A stretch of DNA of 64,000 nt from contig NZ_CP101750.1 in the NCBI RefSeq assembly GCF_026810505.1, positions 4,897,925-4,961,924 on the forward strand. The letters run 5' to 3'. The notes under the pieces are model-generated. The model was not told the origin of the DNA. It did not search any database and saw nothing but the letters and a program-made list of their open reading frames with translations. The translations under genes were made by a program, and so were the position numbers. This DNA is from Streptomyces sp. Je 1-369. GTDB lineage: Bacteria; Actinomycetota; Actinomycetes; Streptomycetales; Streptomycetaceae. Shown in pieces: positions 58,265-64,000 of this stretch; position 1 is the stretch's first letter, and every line of letters starts with the position of its first letter.

Positions 58265-59371
58265 CTAGCGCAGTACGCCCTCGATGAAGTCGCTGCCCAG
58301 GCGGGACACGACGCTGATGTCCAGCTGGTGCTGGACATAGCGCCCCCGACGGCGCGTGGTGATCAGATCCGCCTTCTTCAGGACGCCGAGGTGCCGGGAT
58401 ATCTCCGGCGCCGTCATGCCGTGCGCGTCGGCCAGCTCGCTCGTGGTGTACGCCCCGCGTGCGAGGTGGCGGCACAGGCGCATCCGCACCGGGTGGGCGA
58501 GCGCGGACATGCGGCGGGTCAGCTGCTCCACGGTGGGCGGGGCGGTGAGCCCGGGGGAGCTGATCGGGTATGTGATCGACGCCTGCCAGCCCCTCCGGTG
58601 CAGCACCCACAGGTGCGGCCAGCCGAGGCTGGTCGGGACGATCGTCAGGCCTCCGGAGCCGGCGGTGGTCCGGCCGTCGCTCATCTTGTCCACGGTGATG
58701 ACCTGACCACTCTCGTCCAGGGACACCGCTCCGGAGATGGCCTTCAGGGCCTCCGCGAGCCCCTTGCGCCGCAGCAGCTCGGTCTTGTGCCGGGCGTCCG
58801 CGGCCAGTTGGTGGTGCACGCGGGCCCAGGTGTCCGCGAAGAAGGCCTCGTCGCAGTCCTCCATGAGCGTGCGGAACCACGCCCGGACGACCGGCGGGTC
58901 CTCGAGCAGCCGCTTGGTGAAGCGCACCTGGTGCGGGCCGCGCGCGGCGGCCAGGTCCAGTGCGCGCCGCTGCACGGCGGGGTCGGACAGGAGCTTGCGG
59001 TCCGGCTCCGCGTACGTCGACTGGCAGGTGAACTCCAGGGCCGCGTCCACGAACTGTTCGTCGGTCAGCTTGTCCAGCTGGTCGAGCTCCTCGGCGAGCG
59101 TGGCCCCCGGCAGCGCGTTCTGCCCGGGAAGTCCCGCGAAGGGCGCGAACACGTCCGAGAACGTCGTGCGCCACAGGAAGTCGGCCTCGCAGAGGCGGTC
59201 CGCGAGGCAGGGGTCCAGGCGCGTGGACACGGCCGTCACCCAGCCCTGCAGCCCCGGGTGGTGGCCCGGCTCCGACAGGGCGTGCAGCGACATGCCGAGT
59301 TCGGACAGGGGCGAGGGCACGACGTGGATCCGCTCCTTGGCCAGCCCGCTGATGTCGATGCTCACGCTCAT
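58265..59371 (-). CDS. ArsR-family transcriptional regulator with large N-terminal domain
   Basis: A 368-residue regulator. The C-terminal part (about 280-368) is a winged helix-turn-helix of the ArsR type (LAHPVRMRLCRHLARGAYTTSELADAHGMTAPEISRHLGVLKKADLITTRRRGRYVQHQLD). The N-terminal 270 residues belong to a domain common in actinomycete regulators of this size (DUF5937-like) and probably bind a ligand or mediate oligomers. ATG 59371 chosen. A perfect 12-base inverted repeat lies 35 bases upstream (59406-59434), consistent with autoregulation. Confidence 0.87.
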   Translation of the reverse strand: MSVSIDISGLAKERIHVVPSPLSELGMSLHALSEPGHHPGLQGWVTAVSTRLDPCLADRLCEADFLWRTTFSDVFAPFAGLPGQNALPGATLAEELDQLDKLTDEQFVDAALEFTCQSTYAEPDRKLLSDPAVQRRALDLAAARGPHQVRFTKRLLEDPPVVRAWFRTLMEDCDEAFFADTWARVHHQLAADARHKTELLRRKGLAEALKAISGAVSLDESGQVITVDKMSDGRTTAGSGGLTIVPTSLGWPHLWVLHRRGWQASITYPISSPGLTAPPTVEQLTRRMSALAHPVRMRLCRHLARGAYTTSELADAHGMTAPEISRHLGVLKKADLITTRRRGRYVQHQLDISVVSRLGSDFIEGVLR

Positions 59372-59405
59372 GGCCCCATGGTGCACCTCGCCACTGACAG
59401 CGCGG

Positions 59406-59434
59406 CCGCCGATTGACGAGCGCCGTCAATCGGC
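59406..59434. promoter_or_regulatory. Perfect inverted repeat, candidate operator of the ArsR-type regulator
   Basis: Arms CGCCGATTGACG (59406-59417) and CGTCAATCGGCG (59423-59434) are separated by AGCGC. It lies 35 bases upstream of the regulator's start codon in the divergent gap. ArsR-type proteins bind imperfect palindromes of this spacing, so autoregulation is plausible. Confidence 0.65.
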
Positions 59435-59621
59435 GCGACGCGGACGGTGCGGCGGGCGCAGGCTTGTGGTCATCGGGAGGCACGGCAGCGCCGCCGTGGC
59501 CGACATCCCCCGCCCCACATCACCCCACCCCGCCTCACCCGTCACGGTCGACGACCGAGCCGAGGCACGAACCGGCCCATCGATGTCCGTTAAGTACTAT
59601 TTATACCGAGAGGTATCCGTC

Positions 59622-59849
59622 ATGAGCGTCACCCAGCAGTTCCTCCTCGACTCCTACCGCGCCGCGCAGCACGGCGGACCGACGCCGCCCGCGCCCGGAC
59701 AGCACGACTGGCAGGCGGTCCGCGAAGTCCGCGACTACGGCCGCTTCCGCGCGGTCCTCGCGGAACGCCCCGCGCGCGGCAGGGTCCGCGCCGCCCTGGC
59801 CCGCCTCACGCGGGGATCCGTCGTACGAACTCCGCGACCGCTTCCCTGA
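59622..59849 (+). CDS. Small hypothetical protein (75 aa)
   Basis: MSVTQQFLLDSYRAAQHGGP begins a 75-residue basic protein with no motif I recognise; the pattern DWQAVREVRDYGRFRAVLAERPARGRVRAALARL suggests helical structure. The ATG has GAGAGG 8 bases upstream, and the AT-rich stretch TTAAGTACTATTTATACC just before it suggests a promoter. It is divergent from the ArsR-type regulator and may be its target. The last 44 bases overlap the convergent threonine aldolase gene. Confidence 0.6.
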   Translation: MSVTQQFLLDSYRAAQHGGPTPPAPGQHDWQAVREVRDYGRFRAVLAERPARGRVRAALARLTRGSVVRTPRPLP

Positions 59850-60984
59850 CGTCATGGGCCGTCCACTTGAGGCCTTCCTCGGTCACGGTGACCTCCGTGA
59901 CCGACAGGCCGGGCGGCCCGTCCGGGAACCAGCGCCCGAACAGCAGCGTGCCGGTCTCCTCGGCCTGCCCGAGGCACGCCTCGTCCAGTACGTCGGGGGC
60001 GTACGGCAGCCACACCTGGAACTGGTGGGTGTGCGGGCGCTCCGGGTGTACGCGCGACCAGGGCACCCCCGCGGCCGCGAACCCCTCGTGCAGGGCGTCG
60101 GCGACCACGCGCGCGTGGGCGACGTACTCCGGCAGCCGGGGCAGCGTGTGCTTCAGGCCCAGGAGCGCCGAGACCGCGACGGGGAACTGCTGGAACAGCT
60201 GCCCTCCGTAGCGGTGGCGCCACACCCTCGCCTCCTCGACGAGGGTGCGCGGACCGGCCAGCGCGGCGCCGCTCAGCCCTTCCAGGGACTTGTAGAACGA
60301 CACGTACACGGAGTCGGCGAGACCGGCGATCTCCGCGAGACCGCGTCCGAAGTGCGGTGTGCACTCCCAGAGCCGGGCGCCGTCGAAGTGCACGACCGCG
60401 TCCCTCTCGCGCGCCGCCGACACGACCTCTTCCAGCTCCTCCCACTCCGGCAGGACGAAACCGGCGTCCCGGAGCGGCAGTTCGAGCATCAGCGTCCCGA
60501 AGGGCTCCTCGAAGTCCCGTACTTCGTCCGCCGTCGGCAGCCGCGGCTCACCCGTCGGATGCACCGTCCGCAATCCGCTGACCACGGAGAACGCGGACCC
60601 TTCATGCACTTCGGGATGCGCCTTCGGATGCAGCGCCACGGTCGCGTTCCCCGTACGGCCCGCCCAGCAGCGCAGCGCGACCTGCTGCGCCATCGTGCCG
60701 GTCGGGAAGAACGCGGCGTCCTCCTTGCCGAGCAGCCGTGCGACCTCGCCCTCCAGGGAGGCCACGACGGCGTTGCCGTAGATGTCGGTGGGGTCCTCCG
60801 CGCCGACCACCTCGGGAGCCGCGGCGGCCAGTGCCGACAGGCGCTCGGTGAGGGGGATGTTCAGGACGGAACGGTGCAGGGTCCGGACGGCGCCCACGGC
60901 GGCGGCGCGGCGGCGGGCCGCCTGGATCTCGTCCGCGTCATTCCGCGGCTCCGGTTGCTCTTCTACCGCGCTTTCAGAGGGCAT
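59806..60984 (-). CDS. Threonine aldolase family PLP enzyme
   Basis: A 392-residue fold-type I PLP protein of the beta-eliminating lyase / low-specificity threonine aldolase family, which cleaves L-threonine to glycine and acetaldehyde. Seen: YGNAVVASLEGEVARLLGKEDAAFFPTGTMAQQVAL, HFDGARLWE (PLP-binding Asp) and SVYVSFYKSLEGLSGAALAG with the Schiff-base Lys. The start ATG directly follows GGAGG with no spacing, which is unusual; no better in-frame start is evident. Confidence 0.87.
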   Translation of the reverse strand: MPSESAVEEQPEPRNDADEIQAARRRAAAVGAVRTLHRSVLNIPLTERLSALAAAAPEVVGAEDPTDIYGNAVVASLEGEVARLLGKEDAAFFPTGTMAQQVALRCWAGRTGNATVALHPKAHPEVHEGSAFSVVSGLRTVHPTGEPRLPTADEVRDFEEPFGTLMLELPLRDAGFVLPEWEELEEVVSAARERDAVVHFDGARLWECTPHFGRGLAEIAGLADSVYVSFYKSLEGLSGAALAGPRTLVEEARVWRHRYGGQLFQQFPVAVSALLGLKHTLPRLPEYVAHARVVADALHEGFAAAGVPWSRVHPERPHTHQFQVWLPYAPDVLDEACLGQAEETGTLLFGRWFPDGPPGLSVTEVTVTEEGLKWTAHDVREAVAEFVRRIPA

Positions 60985-61131
60985 CCTCCGAGCATGACCC
61001 GTTCATCGCGCACCGGTCATATGAATAACCACAGGCTGTGGACAGCGGAAGACGCGGCGCCAACCGATCGCGTTAACATGACGAGAAATCGTCCGGTACC
61101 CCGAGCGGACTGGAACGGAAGGCGCCGCCGC

Positions 61132-62079
61132 GTGAACGCATCGCATCAGCCAGACCCGCGGGACCGCCCCGCGAGGCTCACCGTGGGAGTCGTGGGAGCG
61201 GGCCGGGTGGGACCCGCGCTCGCCGCGTCGTTGCAGCTCGCGGGGCACCGTCCGGTGGCCGCGTCCGGCGTGTCCGACACGTCGGTGCGACGGGCCGCCG
61301 CCCTGCTCCCCGACGTCCCCCTCGTCCCGCCCGCCGAGGTGCTCGAACGCGCCGACCTGGTCCTCCTGACAGTCCCCGACGACGCGCTTCCCGGCCTCGT
61401 CGAGGGCCTCGCCGAGACCGGCGCCGTGCGCCCCGGCCAACTCCTCGTCCACACCTCCGGGCGGTACGGCACGCAGGTCCTCGAACCCGCCCTGCGCGCC
61501 GGAGCCCTGCCGCTCGCGCTGCACCCCGCCATGACCTTCACCGGCACCGCCGTCGACGTGCAGCGCCTCGCGGGCTGCTCCTTCGGAGTGACCGCCCCCG
61601 AGGAGCTGCGGCTCGCCGCCGAGGCCCTGGTCATCGAGATGGGCGGCGAGCCCGAGTGGATCGCCGAAGAGAACCGCCCGCTGTACCACGCGGCCCTCGC
61701 CCTGGGCGCGAACCACCTGGTCACGCTGGTCGCCGAGTCCATGGACCTGCTGCGCGACGCGGGCGTCTCGGCCCCCGACCGCATGCTCGGCCCGCTGCTC
61801 GGCGCCGCCCTGGACAACGCGCTCCGCTCGGGCGACGCGGCGCTCACGGGCCCCGTGGCGCGCGGGGACGCGGGCACCGTCGCCGCGCACGTCGCCGAGT
61901 TGCGCAAGCACGCCCCGCAGACCGTCGCGGGCTACCTCGCGATGGCCCGCGCCACCGCCGACCGCGCCCTCGCCCACGGCCTGCTCAAGCCCGAACTCGC
62001 CGAGGACCTCCTCGGCGTGCTCGCCAACGGAGCCAACGGCACCCCCGGCACCGGCGGAGCCGAAGGGGGAGTCCGATGA
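61132..62079 (+). CDS. Rossmann-like/DUF2520 protein
   Basis: A 315-residue protein with an N-terminal NAD(P)-binding motif [17 protein letters not shown] and a C-terminal DUF2520 domain ([60 protein letters not shown]). Such proteins resemble ketopantoate reductase and are often placed before panC in actinomycetes, so a role in pantothenate synthesis is likely but unproved. GTG 61132 has GGAAGG upstream. Stop overlaps the panC start (ATGA). Confidence 0.87.
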   Translation: MNASHQPDPRDRPARLTVGVVGAGRVGPALAASLQLAGHRPVAASGVSDTSVRRAAALLPDVPLVPPAEVLERADLVLLTVPDDALPGLVEGLAETGAVRPGQLLVHTSGRYGTQVLEPALRAGALPLALHPAMTFTGTAVDVQRLAGCSFGVTAPEELRLAAEALVIEMGGEPEWIAEENRPLYHAALALGANHLVTLVAESMDLLRDAGVSAPDRMLGPLLGAALDNALRSGDAALTGPVARGDAGTVAAHVAELRKHAPQTVAGYLAMARATADRALAHGLLKPELAEDLLGVLANGANGTPGTGGAEGGVR

Positions 62080-63086
62080 GCACGAGCACCACGCTCCTGC
62101 ACACCGCCGAGTCGCTCCGCACGCGCGCGCGTGCGGGCCGCCGCGCCGTCGTCATGACCATGGGCGCCCTGCACGACGGACACGCCTCCCTCGTCCGCGC
62201 CGCCCGCCGCGTCGCAGGACCCGAGGGCGAGGTCGTCGTCACGGTCTTCGTGAACCCGCTCCAGTTCGGCGCGGGCGAGGACCTCGACCGCTACCCGCGC
62301 ACCCTCGAAGCCGACATCAAGATCGCCGAAGAGGCCGGTGCGGACGTCGTGTTCGCCCCTGCCGTGGACGAGGTCTACCCGGGCGGCGAACCGCAGGTCC
62401 GCGTCGGCGCGGGCCCCATGGGCACCGTCTTCGAAGGCGCCACCCGCCCCGGGCACTTCGACGGCATGCTCACCGTCGTCGCCAAGCTGCTGCACCTCAC
62501 CGCGCCGGACGTGGCCCTCTTCGGGCAGAAGGACGCCCAGCAGCTCGCCCTGATCCGCCGCATGGTCCGCGACCTCAACTTCCCCGTGGAGATCGTCGGC
62601 GTCCCCACCGTCCGCGAGGACGACGGCCTGGCCCTCTCCAGCCGCAACCGCTATCTCGCCCCGGCAGAGCGGCGCACCGCCCTCGCCCTCTCCCAGGCCC
62701 TCTTCGCGGGCCGCGACCGGCACGCCGCCCAGGAGGCGCTGCGCGCACGGGCCGCCAGTGCCCCCGCCTCACGCGCGCGTGCCGTCGCCCTGAGCGAGAT
62801 CGGCGAGTCCCGCGCGGCGGCCGACGCACACGCCGTGGCGGAGTCCGCGGAGCCCTCCGCGACCGGTGGACCCGCCGCCGTCGTCGCCGCGGCCCGCCTC
62901 GTCCTCGACGACGCCGCCCGCCTGGTCCCCCCGCTGGAGCTGGACTACGTGACGTTGGTGGACCCCGCCGACTTCACCGAGGTCGGCCCCGGCCACCGCG
63001 GCGAGGCCGTCCTCGCCGTGGCCGCCCGGGTCGGCTCGACGCGCCTCATCGACAACATCCCGCTGACGTTCGGAGCCCCCGCATGA
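62076..63086 (+). CDS. panC: Pantoate-beta-alanine ligase (pantothenate synthetase)
   Basis: A 336-residue ligase joining pantoate and beta-alanine with ATP. Motifs: [50 protein letters not shown], and [10 protein letters not shown]. It is about 50 residues longer than usual because of an Ala/Arg-rich insert (roughly residues 226-270) in the C-terminal domain. It overlaps the upstream DUF2520 gene and downstream nadB gene by 4 bases each. Confidence 0.95.
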   Translation: MSTSTTLLHTAESLRTRARAGRRAVVMTMGALHDGHASLVRAARRVAGPEGEVVVTVFVNPLQFGAGEDLDRYPRTLEADIKIAEEAGADVVFAPAVDEVYPGGEPQVRVGAGPMGTVFEGATRPGHFDGMLTVVAKLLHLTAPDVALFGQKDAQQLALIRRMVRDLNFPVEIVGVPTVREDDGLALSSRNRYLAPAERRTALALSQALFAGRDRHAAQEALRARAASAPASRARAVALSEIGESRAAADAHAVAESAEPSATGGPAAVVAAARLVLDDAARLVPPLELDYVTLVDPADFTEVGPGHRGEAVLAVAARVGSTRLIDNIPLTFGAPA

Positions 63087-64000
63087 GTGCCACCGGCATA
63101 CGGCTGCATGCGCCCGCCCCCGGCTGGTCCCTCGACGCCGACATCGTCGTCGTCGGCTCCGGAGTGGCCGGACTGACCTCCGCCCTGCGCTGCGCGGCCG
63201 CGGGACTCAGCACGGTCGTGGTGACCAAGGCCCGCCTGGACGCGGGCTCCACCCGCTGGGCGCAGGGCGGCGTCGCCGCGGCCCTCGGCGAGGGCGACAC
63301 CCCCGAACAGCACCTGGACGACACGCTCGTGGCGGGCGTGGGGCTCTGTGACGAGGAGGCCGTGCGCACCCTCGTCACCGAGGGCCCCGGTGCCGTACGC
63401 CGCCTCATCGAGACCGGCGCCCACTTCGACAAGGACTCCGCAGGCGCCATCGAGCTGGCCCGCGAGGGCGGCCACCACCGGCGCCGCATCGCGCACGCGG
63501 GCGGCGACGCGACCGGCGCGGAGATCTCCCGCGCCCTCGTCGAGGCGGTCCGCGCCCGCGGCATCCCGACGGTCGAGAACGCGCTGGTCCTCGACCTCCT
63601 CACCGACGCCGACGGCCACACCGCCGGTGTCTCCCTGCACGTCATGGGGGAGGGCCAGCACGACGGCGTGGGCGCCGTCCACGCCCCCGCGGTGGTCCTC
63701 GCCACCGGCGGCATGGGCCAGGTCTTCTCCGCGACCACGAACCCGTCCGTCTCCACGGGCGACGGCGTCGCGCTCGCCCTGCGCGCGGGCGCCGAGGTCT
63801 CCGATCTCGAATTCGTGCAGTTCCACCCGACGGTGCTCTTCCTCGGCACCGACGCCGAGGGCCAGCAGCCGCTGGTCTCCGAGGCCGTCCGGGGCGAGGG
63901 CGCGCACCTCGTGGACGCCGACGGCGTGCGCTTCATGGTCGGACAGCACGAGCTGGCCGAGCTGGCGCCCCGCGACATCGTCGCCAAGGGCATCACGCGC
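63083..64000 (+). CDS. nadB: L-aspartate oxidase, 3' end outside window
   Basis: The first 306 residues of NadB, the flavoprotein that oxidises aspartate to iminoaspartate for NAD synthesis. FAD-binding [10 protein letters not shown] near 22-31, [30 protein letters not shown], and the active-site region [12 protein letters not shown] are intact. ATG overlaps the panC stop. The gene runs off the right edge. Confidence 0.95.
   Translation, partial: MSATGIRLHAPAPGWSLDADIVVVGSGVAGLTSALRCAAAGLSTVVVTKARLDAGSTRWAQGGVAAALGEGDTPEQHLDDTLVAGVGLCDEEAVRTLVTEGPGAVRRLIETGAHFDKDSAGAIELAREGGHHRRRIAHAGGDATGAEISRALVEAVRARGIPTVENALVLDLLTDADGHTAGVSLHVMGEGQHDGVGAVHAPAVVLATGGMGQVFSATTNPSVSTGDGVALALRAGAEVSDLEFVQFHPTVLFLGTDAEGQQPLVSEAVRGEGAHLVDADGVRFMVGQHELAELAPRDIVAKGITR

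Noticed and set aside
1..64000. tRNA or rRNA genes, insertion sequences, integrases
   Set aside because: I looked for cloverleaf-like segments, transposase motifs and terminal repeats by eye and saw none; a dedicated tRNA scan would settle it.

Overview
The window is chromosomal DNA of a Streptomyces-like actinomycete: very high G+C, many GTG starts, purine-rich ribosome binding sites, and a block of housekeeping genes (ppa, dacB, tilS, hpt, ftsH, folE, folP-folB-folK, a lysX/mprF-like gene, nuoD2, panC, nadB) in the order I remember from Streptomyces genomes. It has two parts that meet near base 28,100.

Bases 1-28,090 are the right end of a hybrid polyketide/non-ribosomal peptide cluster; the left end lies outside the window. 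On the + strand come a PKS protein KS-AT-DH-KR-ACP (5' truncated by the window edge), a C-PCP protein, a PKS protein with a normal KS but degenerate AT, KR and carrier, an ACP-aminotransferase-C protein, and a C-A-PCP-TE protein. Then come an MFS exporter (-), an LmbU-type regulator (+), a stand-alone carrier protein and an MbtH protein (-), and a translationally coupled pair: KS-AT with altered catalytic residues, and C-A(N-methyltransferase)-PCP with a mutated C motif. The adenylation code of the last protein is close to that of glycine, so N-methylglycine is the likely building block. Several domains have lost catalytic residues in otherwise intact reading frames, and intact copies of the same functions sit on neighbouring proteins. 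This suggests a split assembly line in which proteins complement each other in trans to make a beta-amino-acid-containing peptide-polyketide. I cannot name the product. A palindrome between the MbtH and KS-AT genes is a likely regulatory site for the cluster.

Bases 28,100-64,000 are core genome: dedA, a thrE-like exporter, ppa and dacB; an intergenic stretch of about 760 bases holding a 97-bp tandem array and a 44-bp tandem array; a zinc metalloprotease, tilS, hpt, ftsH and folE; an aldo/keto reductase; the folate genes folP, folB and folK with an NTF2-like gene; an MprF/LysX-like protein; an esterase; an OpuC-type compatible-solute ABC transporter; a coiled-coil membrane protein; two bacterial PH-domain membrane proteins; nuoD2 convergent with a MidA/NDUFAF7-type methyltransferase; a two-component system; an ArsR-type regulator with a perfect inverted repeat in front of it; a 75-residue protein; threonine aldolase; and a coupled DUF2520-panC-nadB run, with nadB cut by the right edge. 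Intrinsic-terminator-like hairpins follow dedA/thrE, ppa, hpt, ftsH and the aldo/keto reductase. I found no tRNA, rRNA, insertion sequence or CRISPR array.
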